Below are positions 45,613 to 54,386 of a DNA stretch of 64,000 nt, piece by piece (within the stretch, counting starts at the first letter, position 1; every line of letters starts with the position of its first letter). The notes beneath the pieces were generated by a model that saw nothing but the letters and a program-made list of their open reading frames with translations, was not told where the DNA came from and searched no databases. Source of the stretch: an uncultured Marinobacter sp. GTDB lineage: Bacteria > Pseudomonadota > Gammaproteobacteria > Pseudomonadales > Oleiphilaceae. The position numbers and the translations under genes are program-made. The stretch lies in NCBI RefSeq assembly GCF_947259545.1, contig NZ_CAMYMK010000002.1, positions 930,001 through 994,000 on the forward strand, read 5' to 3'.

Positions 45613-46482
45613 ATGAAACAGGATGCGTATGGATACGCTGTCCTCGCACTGGCTTGCCTGGGTATTACGCCCGTGGTCCAGGCAGAGCTTGAGCCTATTT
45701 CCGATCAGGAAATGAGCGAGGTGCAAGGGCAGGGCTTCATGACAATCGAGAATCTGGATGACGGAGCTCACCAGTTCACCCGTATGTCACTGAACATTGA
45801 TGCGGAGACCCGGATCAATGCGGACGATGTGACGCTGGGGAGTATCGATGGCGGCGCTGATTTTCAGGCGACGGATGTGGCACTGGGCCATATTTCCCGG
45901 GATGAGACCCGCTTTCAGATTGATGGCAACAGATACGCCGTGGACGAGGTGGTGCCATTTGTGGGGCTGAAGCCCTATATCGAGTTGGCGGAAGTGGGTG
46001 ACGAGCTGGCGGGTTTCCGTATGGGCTTCAAGCAGGCCCGGGGAACCTTTTCTTCGGATATGACATCCTTCAGCGGTAATATTGGGCTGAAGATTAACGA
46101 TCCAGATGGCAACCCCACCGCTGCAACCCTGTTTGATGCCAACACCACCGCCACTCAGTATCGGGCAAGCCATTTCGGACTTGCAGGAGCGACCACCGAC
46201 TGCAGTACGGGCGTTCAGTGCGCACCGTTAAGTTACCTTCGTTCCCTGGATATCGGCAGTGACAACGGTGATGGCACTACCGGGTTCACCAACGACTTTT
46301 TTCTGTCGTTTCAGCGTGAGGGTGTGAACTGGCAAAGCCCCGAAGGTGGCAGTGTTATTGAGGCAGCCAAGGGTGTGTTCCTTAATTTGCCGACCAGTAT
46401 GACGCTGGATCAGCAGGTGTTTGAAAACGGCGTGCCAAGGGAGCGTACCCACTATGTTGATCGTGGCACCGGAATGTTTTAG
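45613..46482 (+). CDS. Secreted FilA/DUF6160-like protein
   Basis: A 289-residue protein with a signal peptide (about 1-24, hydrophobic core followed by VVQA-E) and just after it PISDQEMSEVQGQGF, a motif near the mature N terminus typical of DUF6160 / putative pilus-associated FilA-like proteins. The rest is rich in Asp, Thr and Gly with predicted beta strands and lacks membrane helices. It should be exported to the periplasm or cell surface. A tandem CRP-type promoter precedes it and a palindromic repeat follows its stop by 2 bases. No biochemical function is known to me. Confidence 0.75.
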   Translation: MKQDAYGYAVLALACLGITPVVQAELEPISDQEMSEVQGQGFMTIENLDDGAHQFTRMSLNIDAETRINADDVTLGSIDGGADFQATDVALGHISRDETRFQIDGNRYAVDEVVPFVGLKPYIELAEVGDELAGFRMGFKQARGTFSSDMTSFSGNIGLKINDPDGNPTAATLFDANTTATQYRASHFGLAGATTDCSTGVQCAPLSYLRSLDIGSDNGDGTTGFTNDFFLSFQREGVNWQSPEGGSVIEAAKGVFLNLPTSMTLDQQVFENGVPRERTHYVDRGTGMF

Positions 46483-46484
46483 TT

Positions 46485-46512
46485 GTCGGGTTACGCCTTC
46501 GGCTAATCCGAC
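46485..46512. repeat. REP-like palindrome (gtcggatta family), copy 2
   Basis: GTCGGGTTA at 46485-46493 pairs with TAATCCGAC at 46504-46512 (one G-T pair) around CGCCTTCGGC, which can extend the stem. It starts 2 bases after the preceding stop. Confidence 0.8.
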
Positions 46513-46591
46513 ACCAAATCCCGATTTTTCCTTCCATTTCTATTACACTACCCTGCGTTCGAACCAATAACGCAATGCAGGAGTCTTCTCG

Positions 46592-48040
46592 GTGATTCGT
46601 TCTTTCTACTGGCATGACTATGAAACCTTCGGCGTGGACCCGGTCCATGACCGGCCCTCGCAGTTTGCCGGTGTTCGTACGGATGCGGACCTGAACATCA
46701 TCGAAGACCCGCTGGTGATCTACTGCAAACCAACGGATGACTACCTGCCTTCCCCAGAAGCCTGCCTGATTACCGGCATAACGCCCCAGAAGGCGATGGA
46801 GGAGGGGTACCCGGAGGCGGAATTCATTGCGCAGATAAATGAAGCCTTCAGCCAGCCGGGTACCTGTGTGGTGGGCTATAACAGCCTGCGTTTTGACGAT
46901 GAGGTGAGCCGCAATACTCTGTACCGAAACCTGCGCGACCCCTATGCCCGGGAATGGCAGAACGGCAATTCCCGCTGGGACATCATCGACATGGTGCGGC
47001 TGACCTATGCGCTGCGACCGGAAGGCATCAACTGGCCCCGCAAGGAAGACGGCAGCCCCAGTTTTCGCCTGGAGGAGCTAACGGTTGCCAACGGTATTGC
47101 CCACGAAGCGGCTCACGATGCCATGTCCGATTTGGAAGCGACTATCGCGGTGGCGAAGCTGATCAAGGAAAAGCAGCCCAGGCTGTTCGATTTTGTCCTG
47201 AACAACAAGGACAAACACTCCGCCCGCGCGATGCTGGATACCGCTTCCATGAAACCCGTATTCCACATCTCCGCCAAGTATCCTGCCTCACGAGGCTGCT
47301 GCGCCATGGTGGCCCCGGTGGCGGAACACCCCTCCAACAAGAACCTGGTGATTGTCTATGACCTGCGGGAAGATCCCAGTGAGTTGATCAACGCCACGGC
47401 TGACCAGATTCGGGAGCGGGTATTTACGTCTCAGGCGGAACTGGGGGAGGGCGTCCGCCGGTTCGCCCTGAAAGGCGTCCAATTGAACAAATGCCCGGTG
47501 CTGGCCCCCGCCAACATGCTGTCCACGCTCTCGCCAGAGCGCCTGGAGGAACTGGCACTGGATGGCGATCAACTACGAGCCAACCTGGCCCTGCTGCGCA
47601 AGGCGCCCGATCTGCCCGCCCGCATTGCCGAAGCTTTTAATCAGGATTTCGAAGGCAGCGACCTGACCGACCCGGACGAGCAACTCTATGCCGGCGGATT
47701 TATCAGTAAAACCGACCGCGAGAAACTGAACTGGGTGTTGGAGCAGCCGGTGGAGAATCTGGGTGAACTGGACGTTCGCTTTGAAGATGAGCGGCTTCAG
47801 GAAATGCTGTTCCGCTACCGTGCCAGGAATTACCCCAGCACGCTGACCGGTGAAGAAATGGAGCGCTGGGAGATGTTTCGCAGTCAACGGCTGATGCAGC
47901 CCAAGAAGGGCTGGCGGTCATTGGAGGCTTACGGGCATGAGCTTCAGCGACTCGCGGCTGATCCTGAGTTGACGCCGAAGAAGCAGCAGATTCTGGAGGA
48001 TCTGCATTTGTATGGGGAGTCATTGATTCCGTACGTTTGA
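46592..48040 (+). CDS. sbcB: Exodeoxyribonuclease I (SbcB)
   Basis: The 482-residue protein has the DnaQ-like exonuclease fold. The first acidic motif is FYWHDYETFGVDP at about 5-17, then VGYNSLRFDDEVSRN, and AHDAMSDLEATIAVAKLI with the HxAxxD motif. The rest matches the SH3-like and C-terminal domains of E. coli ExoI, ending at family length. It degrades single-stranded DNA 3' to 5' in mismatch repair and recombination. The GTG start follows AGGAG. A G-rich repeat element follows. Confidence 0.95.
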   Translation: MIRSFYWHDYETFGVDPVHDRPSQFAGVRTDADLNIIEDPLVIYCKPTDDYLPSPEACLITGITPQKAMEEGYPEAEFIAQINEAFSQPGTCVVGYNSLRFDDEVSRNTLYRNLRDPYAREWQNGNSRWDIIDMVRLTYALRPEGINWPRKEDGSPSFRLEELTVANGIAHEAAHDAMSDLEATIAVAKLIKEKQPRLFDFVLNNKDKHSARAMLDTASMKPVFHISAKYPASRGCCAMVAPVAEHPSNKNLVIVYDLREDPSELINATADQIRERVFTSQAELGEGVRRFALKGVQLNKCPVLAPANMLSTLSPERLEELALDGDQLRANLALLRKAPDLPARIAEAFNQDFEGSDLTDPDEQLYAGGFISKTDREKLNWVLEQPVENLGELDVRFEDERLQEMLFRYRARNYPSTLTGEEMERWEMFRSQRLMQPKKGWRSLEAYGHELQRLAADPELTPKKQQILEDLHLYGESLIPYV

Positions 48041-48080
48041 TAAGGATGGCAGCTCTGGGGGAGCTGCCGCTTTTGAAGCG

Positions 48081-48212
48081 CCCCCCTCTCCTCAACCCCT
48101 CTCCCGCCAGGGGCGAGGGGCTTTAATAGTGCTACCCGCATACTTGTACCCATAAGCTCCCCTCTCCCCTCGCGGGAGAGGGGTTGGGGGAGAGGGGTTG
48201 GGGGAGAGGGGG
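48081..48212. repeat. G-rich REPIN-like palindromic repeat, copy 2
   Basis: Two inverted hairpin halves (CCCCTCTCCCGCCAGGGGC and CTCCCCTCGCGGGAGAGGGG) flank a spacer of about 38 bases containing ACCCGCA and CCCATAAGCTC. The tail repeats TTGGGGGAGAGGGG twice. It lies 35 bases before the DUF559 gene, in the same orientation and with a related spacer to copy 3 on its other side. Confidence 0.88.
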
Positions 48213-48247
48213 AAGGCAGGAAGCCCTCAACCATTCAAGGAAGACTC

Positions 48248-48652
48248 ATGGAACAAAGGACGTTCGCGAAACAACTCCGCCGCAACATGACCCATGCGGA
48301 AAATCACCTCTGGTACCACCTAAGAGCCTACCGGCTAAATGGAAAGCGTTTCAGGCGCCAGCAGCCCCTAGGGCCTTACATCGTTGATTTTGTCCACTTC
48401 GGTTCGCAAGTAGTTGTCGAAGCTGATGGTGGGCAACATAATGACTCGGATCGTGACAGAAAACGTGACGATTGGCTGCATTCGCAGGGCTACAAGGTTC
48501 TTAGATTCTGGAATCACGAGATTTTGCAGCAGACAGAGGTGGTCTTGTCAGTGATATACGACGCAGTGAAAGATCGTGAGGGAAGTGATTGCCAGGGGAA
48601 GATGGGGGGCGATGTGTCACAGAAAGAGAAAGGTGAGGCGTGGGGGCATTGA
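48248..48652 (+). CDS. DUF559 endonuclease-like protein (Vsr/PD-(D/E)XK fold)
   Basis: A 134-residue protein. It starts with RRNMTHAENHLWYHLRA (the typical DUF559 opening) and continues with FRRQQPLGPYIVDFV, VVVEADGGQHNDSDRDRKRD and GYKVLRFWNHEIL. The D-x-V, E-x-D and Gln positions fit a Vsr-like PD-(D/E)XK nuclease core. The last 25 residues form a polar tail not seen in the core family. The ATG follows AAGGAAG. It is the only gene between two direct copies of a G-rich palindromic repeat, and its stop lies 7 bases before copy 3. Its biological role is unknown. Confidence 0.85.
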   Translation: MEQRTFAKQLRRNMTHAENHLWYHLRAYRLNGKRFRRQQPLGPYIVDFVHFGSQVVVEADGGQHNDSDRDRKRDDWLHSQGYKVLRFWNHEILQQTEVVLSVIYDAVKDREGSDCQGKMGGDVSQKEKGEAWGH

Positions 48653-48659
48653 CGAATCA

Positions 48660-48777
48660 CCCCCCTCTCCCCTGGCCCCTCTCCCGCAAGGGGAGAGGGG
48701 ATAAACAGTGATACCCGCACATTTTGCCCCATAAGCTCCCCTCTCCCCTTGCGGGAGAGGGGCCGGGGGAGAGGGGG
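48660..48777. repeat. G-rich REPIN-like palindromic repeat, copy 3
   Basis: The hairpin halves CCCCTCTCCCGCAAGGGGAG and CTCCCCTTGCGGGAGAGGGG flank a spacer with ACCCGCA and CCCATAAGCTC shared with copy 2. Together the two copies bracket the DUF559 gene as direct repeats. It ends 22 bases before the end of the minus-strand TPR gene. Confidence 0.88.
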
Positions 48778-48799
48778 ATAACCAAATCACTAACCATCA

Positions 48800-50800
48800 T
48801 CACCGCCGCTTCACAAAATAAACACTCAAACCCTGCCCCATTAAACTCTGCACCTCACTTCCCAGAGCTTCAGCCTGAATCTGCTGCTGCACCGGACCGG
48901 TGGCCAGGCTGTGGCCATCAGTATCTCTGGCTTTCACCAGTTTCCATTCCACCTCGTTGCTGACCATGCCCATGAGTTCCTTGAGCTGGTGTACGTCCTG
49001 TGGCTGGAACCAGCGGTCGCGGCAGCCACCCAGGGAGTAGAAGTCGTCTTCCTTCAACAGGGATTGCCAGGTGCTGTCCTGTTTGTTGGTCAGTACCATG
49101 CGGCGGAGTTGTCGCAGGGTGGTACGGGTGGGCGCCAGTTTATTGTGGCTTATCAGGTCGCGAATGTGGCGATCGCCTTCCGTGTGTTCTTCCAGGGCGG
49201 TGTGCATATGGACCACTGCGCCATTTTCGGTTGCAGAGCTGGTCAGGGCGGCCAACGAAACTGTCGTCATAGCGGATGAGGGCAGCCGGCCCACTTCCAG
49301 CCAATGGACCTTGTGACCATCCGCCACGAAGCGCTGGGCGATGGACCAGGGCCAGAAGACGATATTGTCGATGCCCATCTCCTCAGCCATGCGGGTGGCC
49401 TTGGCGATGTTGGCCAGGGATTCGTCCACGGCGATCACTTCTACATCGTCCAGGTAATGCGCCAGTTCCATGGCCCGCTGGCCGGACTGGGCGCCGCAGA
49501 CCATCACGCGCATGGTGGCGGGCAGGTGATCTACCGGCAGTCTCAGGTCTTCTGCCATCAGCGCCTTCAGGCTGCTTTCGGAGCGGTAGGCGAGTGTCGA
49601 CCAACTGGGCCAGGCCTGCGGCACATCGGCTTTGGCCAGGCACAGCTCTTCGGCTTTTTCATCGAAGTTCTGTTTGATGGCTTCTTCCGTGGCGCGATCA
49701 TAGTAGCTGGCGGCCAGCACCGGCTGCAGGGCCAGCGGCCAGTCCACCAGGTTCCACTGGCCCAGGTGTACCGCAAAGTCCTGGTGGAACAGGGCGCCGT
49801 ACATGGCGCTGAGCATCAGTGATGCAATCATGGCATCCTGGGATTCGCCCATCACCAGCTGCGCGCTGATGCTGTTGTTGATGGTGCTGATCAGGCGTTC
49901 TTCGTCCTCTTCCGCTGCCAGAACGTAGCCGGTGCGGTCCACGTAACGGGCGATGGCCAGAGTAAGTGGCTGAAGTTCGTCCCGCAGTTGCACGGTTTGC
50001 GCCACTTCGGCGGTAATCGCGCGGCGGAGCAGGGTGACCAGCTCTTCCACGGCAGGACTCGGCATCAGGGTTTTTTCCAGAGCCAAAATCAGCAGCTCAT
50101 CTTCGCTGGCGGCATCGAGGAATATCTGCGCCTGTGGGTTATCCAGGTCGTATTGCTGATGGATGATTGCTCCCACGAAGCGGCCGATTTCCTGATGGGG
50201 CAGGCCGCTCTTGCTGAGCAGGGCGATGGCATCCTGCGCCAGGGCAGTGTCTGCCTTCTGGACCTCCAGATGTTCAGCACAGGTGATCATGCCACTGTAG
50301 ACCGAATCCCACTCGGCACCGGTTTCCAGCAGCTTGCGGTAGTGCAGGTAGGCCACATCAAACTGGCCCTGAAGGCGTTTGGCGTGGGCCACACCACAGA
50401 AAGCGGCGGCGGATTGCCGGTCAAGGTCCAGGGCTTGCAGAAAATACTGCTCCGCCAGTGCCGGGCGCTCACTCTTCATGGCCCAGTAACCCAGATTGCA
50501 ATACTGTTGCGCCTGGTCTGGCTGGTGGCTCAGGCTGGCGTTGAACAGTGTGTGGGCTCTTTCCAGTTGCCCGTCGTCCAGTTCGACGCGCCCCAGCAGG
50601 CCCAGCGCACTCGCATTCTCCGGTTCCAGTTCCAGCGCTTCGGCCAGGTATTCCCGGCATTCCTGCCGTGCCTTCAGCCGCTGAACAAACGACCCCGACG
50701 GGCTGTTGGACTCACCGTAGGCAAGGTTGGCCTGTAGTACCAGCCGGGCAACGTGCGCCTGCCGGGAATCCGAAACCTGAATGTGATGCTGTGCGTGCAT
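48800..50800 (-). CDS. TPR protein with C-terminal methyltransferase-like domain
   Basis: A 666-residue protein. Residues about 10-230 contain TPR-like helix pairs (ALGLLGRVELDDGQLERAHT, QYCNLGYWAMKSERPALAEQ, SAAAFCGVAHAKRLQGQFDV). Around 455-540 a Rossmann-like stretch MRVMVCGAQSGQRAMELAHY and VEVIAVDESLANIAKA resembles a class I SAM methyltransferase, with Gln in place of one glycine of the motif. The ATG at 50800 has AGAGG six bases upstream; a longer start at 50824 lacks support. It lies downstream of, and codirectional with, the minus-strand flagellin gene, so a role in flagellin modification is plausible but unproven. Confidence 0.7.
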   Translation of the reverse strand: MHAQHHIQVSDSRQAHVARLVLQANLAYGESNSPSGSFVQRLKARQECREYLAEALELEPENASALGLLGRVELDDGQLERAHTLFNASLSHQPDQAQQYCNLGYWAMKSERPALAEQYFLQALDLDRQSAAAFCGVAHAKRLQGQFDVAYLHYRKLLETGAEWDSVYSGMITCAEHLEVQKADTALAQDAIALLSKSGLPHQEIGRFVGAIIHQQYDLDNPQAQIFLDAASEDELLILALEKTLMPSPAVEELVTLLRRAITAEVAQTVQLRDELQPLTLAIARYVDRTGYVLAAEEDEERLISTINNSISAQLVMGESQDAMIASLMLSAMYGALFHQDFAVHLGQWNLVDWPLALQPVLAASYYDRATEEAIKQNFDEKAEELCLAKADVPQAWPSWSTLAYRSESSLKALMAEDLRLPVDHLPATMRVMVCGAQSGQRAMELAHYLDDVEVIAVDESLANIAKATRMAEEMGIDNIVFWPWSIAQRFVADGHKVHWLEVGRLPSSAMTTVSLAALTSSATENGAVVHMHTALEEHTEGDRHIRDLISHNKLAPTRTTLRQLRRMVLTNKQDSTWQSLLKEDDFYSLGGCRDRWFQPQDVHQLKELMGMVSNEVEWKLVKARDTDGHSLATGPVQQQIQAEALGSEVQSLMGQGLSVYFVKRR

Positions 50801-50866
50801 GGGACACCTCTTAAGACCTGCCACGGCAGTCGTTTTAATAATTAGCGATCGCTCAATTGGCCGTAG

Positions 50867-50894
50867 GTCGGATTAGCCAAATGCGTAATCCGAC
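50867..50894. repeat. REP-like palindrome (gtcggatta family), copy 3
   Basis: GTCGGATTA at 50867-50875 pairs perfectly with TAATCCGAC at 50886-50894 around a 10-base loop. It lies 18 bases beyond the stop of the minus-strand flagellin gene and could terminate its transcript. Confidence 0.82.
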
Positions 50895-50912
50895 ACTCGT
50901 GTTGCTACCCCG

Positions 50913-52049
50913 TTACCCCTGCAGCAGCTGCAAAACCTGCTGCGGCCGCGCATTGGCCTGCGCCAGAACCGAAAGGCCGGCCTGTTGCAGTACTTGGGTG
51001 CGGGCCAGTTCGGCGGATTCCGCGGCGAAGTCGGCATCACGAATCCGGCTATTGGAGGCTGACAGGTTCTCGGATGTGGTGCTCAGGTTGGCGATGGTGG
51101 ACTCGAACCGGTTTTGAATAGCACCGAGCTCACTCCGGATAGAATTGATCGTGGTGAGTGCGCTATCAACCCGAAGAATGGCGTCGTTTGCACCGTTTAC
51201 TGTGTCAATGGAAACAGATTCCAGGCTCTCATCGACCGGGGCAGCGGCTTCCGCACCGGCTGTAAGTGCTGGAGAAGCGGCTGCTGTTGTTAGCGCAATG
51301 CCACTAAGCTCTTCTGGGGATTTGATCTCTATGCCTGTGCCATCATCTGTGGCGACAGCTACGGCGTTCTCGAGCTGACTGTTTATTGTTTCAACCACGT
51401 CGGAGATGCTGGCTTCTTCACCGGTAAACGTGATCGTTTGTGGATCTGTTCCAACGGTTACATCCAGCGTGTCTCCCGCCTCCACCCCGTTAGGGTCTGT
51501 GAAATCCACGCCAAGTGCCGAGGCGGTTGCAATCGCGCCGATATCGGATGCCCGCGCACCTGCGGTCAGGTTAATGCTGATGGTGTCACCAGAGTTTGCT
51601 CCAACCTGGAACGAAGCGATACCGAAGCTTCCATCAAGCACTTTCAATCCGTTAAAGGTTGTTTGATTGGCAATTCGGGTAATCTCATCGACGCGTTGCT
51701 GAACTTCTGCGTCCAGTGCTTCCCGGTCAGATTGGCTGTTGGTGGCGTTTGCTGACTGAATGGCGAGTTCGCGAATGCGCTGAAGGTTGGAAACAACCTC
51801 GTTGAGCGCACCTTCGGTTGTTTGCGCCAGTGAGATACCGTCGTTAGCATTACGTTGCGCCACATTCAAACCAGATATTTGAGACTCGAAACGTGTCGAG
51901 ATGGCCAGCCCGGCGGCATCGTCTTTGGCGGAATTGATGCGCAGGCCCGAGGACAGCCGTTCCAGCGCGGTGTTCGCGTCAGACTGTGAAGCGTTCAGAT
52001 TGCGTTGCGCATTAAGTGAAGCAATGTTGGTGTTAATGATCTGTGGCAT
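50913..52049 (-). CDS. fliC: Flagellin A (minus-strand copy)
   Basis: A 378-residue flagellin with conserved D0/D1 ends: [15 protein letters not shown] at the N terminus, [37 protein letters not shown], and the C-terminal [20 protein letters not shown] and [20 protein letters not shown]. The middle, about residues 170-290, is variable and Ala/Thr/Glu-rich. It forms the filament after export by the flagellar type III system. GGGAGAA precedes the ATG. A sigma-54-like -24/-12 site lies about 100 bases upstream. It is transcribed divergently from a second flagellin gene. Confidence 0.95.
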   Translation of the reverse strand: MPQIINTNIASLNAQRNLNASQSDANTALERLSSGLRINSAKDDAAGLAISTRFESQISGLNVAQRNANDGISLAQTTEGALNEVVSNLQRIRELAIQSANATNSQSDREALDAEVQQRVDEITRIANQTTFNGLKVLDGSFGIASFQVGANSGDTISINLTAGARASDIGAIATASALGVDFTDPNGVEAGDTLDVTVGTDPQTITFTGEEASISDVVETINSQLENAVAVATDDGTGIEIKSPEELSGIALTTAAASPALTAGAEAAAPVDESLESVSIDTVNGANDAILRVDSALTTINSIRSELGAIQNRFESTIANLSTTSENLSASNSRIRDADFAAESAELARTQVLQQAGLSVLAQANARPQQVLQLLQG

Positions 52050-52151
52050 GTTGTTTCTCCCTGCTTAGAGGTGCCGGTAACCCCGTGCCCGGCCAAAATG
52101 GGGACGCATTGCCGGCGGATATTCATGGAATTGCCGTTTTGAGGGAGGTTT

Positions 52152-52167
52152 AGCGAAAGCTGTGCCA
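52152..52167 (-). promoter_or_regulatory. Sigma-54-like promoter of the minus-strand flagellin gene
   Basis: On the minus strand TGGCACAGCTTTCGCT matches the -24/-12 consensus TGGCAC-N5-TTGCW with one mismatch and keeps the required GG-N10-GC spacing. It is about 103 bases upstream of the flagellin ATG. Confidence 0.5.
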
Positions 52168-52328
52168 CTTTTCTCGAAGGATTATTAACTATATGAAAAT
52201 AAAGAATAATAAATAGTCGTGTGGAGCGAACTTGTTTCTGTTGCCAAGATGTTGGCGTTTTTCGTCGGAAGCGTATTGCCGCTTTTTAGCCTTTTTACAA
52301 TCCTTAACAAAATCTCTGGTTTTTTTTC

Positions 52329-52355
52329 TAAAGTAACGTTTGGGGGCGCCGTTAA
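52329..52355 (+). promoter_or_regulatory. Sigma-28 (FliA) promoter of the plus-strand flagellin gene
   Basis: TAAAGTAA at 52329-52336, an 11-base spacer and GCCGTTAA at 52348-52355 match the FliA consensus TAAAGTTT-N11-GCCGATAA with two mismatches. The leader to the ATG would be about 80 bases. Confidence 0.8.
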
Positions 52356-52440
52356 GCAGAGCAACAGGGAGGCGCTCCCAACTGAAACGGGCGCCACACC
52401 TTTTCCATGAAATAACGACATATGTCGAAGGAGAAGCAAT

Positions 52441-53616
52441 ATGGCTCTCGGTATTAACACTAACGTGGCTTCACTGTCTGCACAGAATCAGCTTCAGAAG
52501 TCTCAGGATCTGAGCAATCAGGCGCTGGAGCGCTTGTCCTCTGGCCTTCGGATTAACTCTGCCAAAGACGATGCTGCTGGCCTTGCAATCGCGGAGCGAT
52601 TCAGCACCCAGATTCGTGGTCTGGATGTAGCGGCACGCAACGCGAACGATGGTATTTCTCTGGCTCAGACTGCCGAAGGTGCCATGGTAGAAATTGGTAA
52701 CAACCTGCAGCGTATCCGTGAACTGGCTGTGCAATCATCAAACGCGACGAACTCTGCAAGTGATCGTGAGGCATTGCAGGCTGAGGTTGATCAGCTTACC
52801 AGTGAAGTGGATCGGGTAGCGTCGCAAACCGATTTCAACGGTACGAAACTTCTGGATGGATCTTTTAACGGAAAGTCATTCCAGGTAGGGGCCAATGCTG
52901 GTCAATTGATTTCCATCAACTCTGTAGCGAATGCGAAGGCTGACACTTTAGGCGGAACTTTTCTCGCTGAAGGAACCATAGCAGCTAGCGTGCCGACTGA
53001 TCCCACAGTTGACTATACTTTGACGGATGTGACTGTCAATGGCACCAACATTGGCACCCTTACTGTTGCCGCAAACTCTGGTACCGCTGCAGAAATGCAA
53101 ACAGCGATGGCTGAGAAAATATCTGCTGCGATCAATGATAATGCCGCAGAGATCGGTGTGGCGGCCGAGGTGGACGCGGATGTTGCTGGTCAAGTCAACG
53201 TTAAATCCATTGAAGGAAGCGACACAGCTACCGCCATTACTTATTCCGCTACCGCAGCTAACGGCACTGTCACCGGAACATTCGCTGACCCTACAGCCAA
53301 GACTAAGCTGGAGGACGTCGACATTTCTTCATTCCTCGGTTCTCAACAAGCCCTGGCAGTGATGGATGAGGCGCTCACGGAGATTAACTCATCCCGTGCA
53401 GACATGGGTGCTGTTCAGAACCGTTTCGATTCGGTGATTTCGAATCTGCAAACAACCTCTGAAAACCTGTCGGCTTCACGTGGCCGGATCCTGGACGCCG
53501 ACTTCGCCGCAGAAACTGCGAAGCTGTCCAAGTCCCAGGTGCTGCAGCAGGCCGGTATCTCCGTACTGGCACAGGCCAACGCACGGCCTCAGCAGGTTCT
53601 GTCCCTCCTGCAGTAA
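52441..53616 (+). CDS. fliC: Flagellin B (plus-strand copy)
   Basis: A 391-residue flagellin. The ends are conserved ([76 protein letters not shown]). The central region, about 170-300, differs strongly from the divergent flagellin and is Ala/Thr-rich. GAAGGAG precedes the ATG and a sigma-28 site lies upstream. The flaG gene follows after a GC-rich hairpin. Different promoter types for the two flagellins suggest staged or segment-specific filament assembly. Confidence 0.95.
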   Translation: MALGINTNVASLSAQNQLQKSQDLSNQALERLSSGLRINSAKDDAAGLAIAERFSTQIRGLDVAARNANDGISLAQTAEGAMVEIGNNLQRIRELAVQSSNATNSASDREALQAEVDQLTSEVDRVASQTDFNGTKLLDGSFNGKSFQVGANAGQLISINSVANAKADTLGGTFLAEGTIAASVPTDPTVDYTLTDVTVNGTNIGTLTVAANSGTAAEMQTAMAEKISAAINDNAAEIGVAAEVDADVAGQVNVKSIEGSDTATAITYSATAANGTVTGTFADPTAKTKLEDVDISSFLGSQQALAVMDEALTEINSSRADMGAVQNRFDSVISNLQTTSENLSASRGRILDADFAAETAKLSKSQVLQQAGISVLAQANARPQQVLSLLQ

Positions 53617-53636
53617 TCGGGGCATAGCGGTACAAG

Positions 53637-53659
53637 CCGGGGCTTTCGGGCCCCGGTTT
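53637..53659 (+). terminator. Hairpin between the flagellin gene and flaG
   Basis: CCGGGGC at 53637-53643 pairs with GCCCCGG at 53650-53656 around TTTCGG, followed by TTT. The short T tract suggests a partial terminator that lowers flaG expression relative to flagellin. Confidence 0.5.
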
Positions 53660-53688
53660 ACGCCGTTTGAGGATAGCGAGGTAAAGCT

Positions 53689-54129
53689 ATGAATGACGTT
53701 AACCTGAACAGCCCGGATCTCAAGCTGGTTCGTTCCAGTGATCAGACGCCGGTAAGGGCAATGTCGTCATCTCAGGCCGAAGGCAGGAATGCCTCAGCCC
53801 AGGTTGCACCTTCACCGGCTGGCCGTGTGGATCGTGCCCAGTCTCCCATCCAGGCTCAGGAGCCTTCTAAAGCCGAGCGGCTTGAGAATCGTAACGAAGC
53901 CCAGCGGGAGCAACTGGATGACGCGGTGTCGCAGCTGAACGACTTTGTTCAGAACGTCCAGCGGGATCTGCAGTTTGAAGTGGATAATGATCTGGGGCAG
54001 ACGATTGTGAAAGTAGTCGATCAGTCTACCCGGGAAGTGATTCGGCAGATTCCGGATGAGGTTGCATTGAGGTTGGCAGAGAACTTGCAGCAGGATGAAC
54101 CGCTGACGTTGTTTAACATCAAGGTGTGA
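53689..54129 (+). CDS. flaG: FlaG-family flagellar protein
   Basis: The 146-residue protein has a polar, low-complexity N-terminal half and a conserved C-terminal FlaG domain: VSQLNDFVQNVQRDLQFEVD, QTIVKVVDQSTREVIRQIPD and VALRLAENLQ. FlaG proteins affect filament length and are commonly encoded between flagellin and fliD in polar flagellates, as here. The ATG follows GCGAGG. Transcripts probably come from the flagellin promoter through a partial terminator. Confidence 0.88.
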   Translation: MNDVNLNSPDLKLVRSSDQTPVRAMSSSQAEGRNASAQVAPSPAGRVDRAQSPIQAQEPSKAERLENRNEAQREQLDDAVSQLNDFVQNVQRDLQFEVDNDLGQTIVKVVDQSTREVIRQIPDEVALRLAENLQQDEPLTLFNIKV

Positions 54130-54225
54130 GGGCTTGCCGCTTTTATAGCTGATGCGAATGACGGGATTTCAGCACCGCCGCACCTGAGAGGGCCGGCGGT
54201 GTTCTGCGTTTTAGAGGGATTATTT

Positions 54226-54268
54226 CCCCCTCTCCCCTTTCCCCCTCTCTCGCGGGGGGAGCAGGGGA
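54226..54268. repeat. Degenerate half copy of the G-rich palindromic repeat
   Basis: CCCCCTCTCCCC is followed by CCCCCTCTCTCGCGGGGGGAG and AGGGGAA, one eroded half of the REPIN-like element without the inverted partner. It lies between flaG and the fliD promoter. Confidence 0.7.
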
Positions 54269-54317
54269 AGTGAGAGCGTCAGTTACGCGGTGTTACAAAA
54301 AAGGTAGGGAGAAAGGG

Positions 54318-54344
54318 CAAAGTTTTGCCGCCTTTTGCCGATAA
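54318..54344 (+). promoter_or_regulatory. Sigma-28 (FliA) promoter of fliD-fliS
   Basis: CAAAGTTT at 54318-54325, an 11-base spacer and GCCGATAA at 54337-54344 match the FliA consensus at all but the first base. It lies 42 bases before the fliD ATG. Confidence 0.88.
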
Positions 54345-54386
54345 ACTGATCAGTAGCGAATTTCGCTCCCTTGAGGAGACAGGGTT

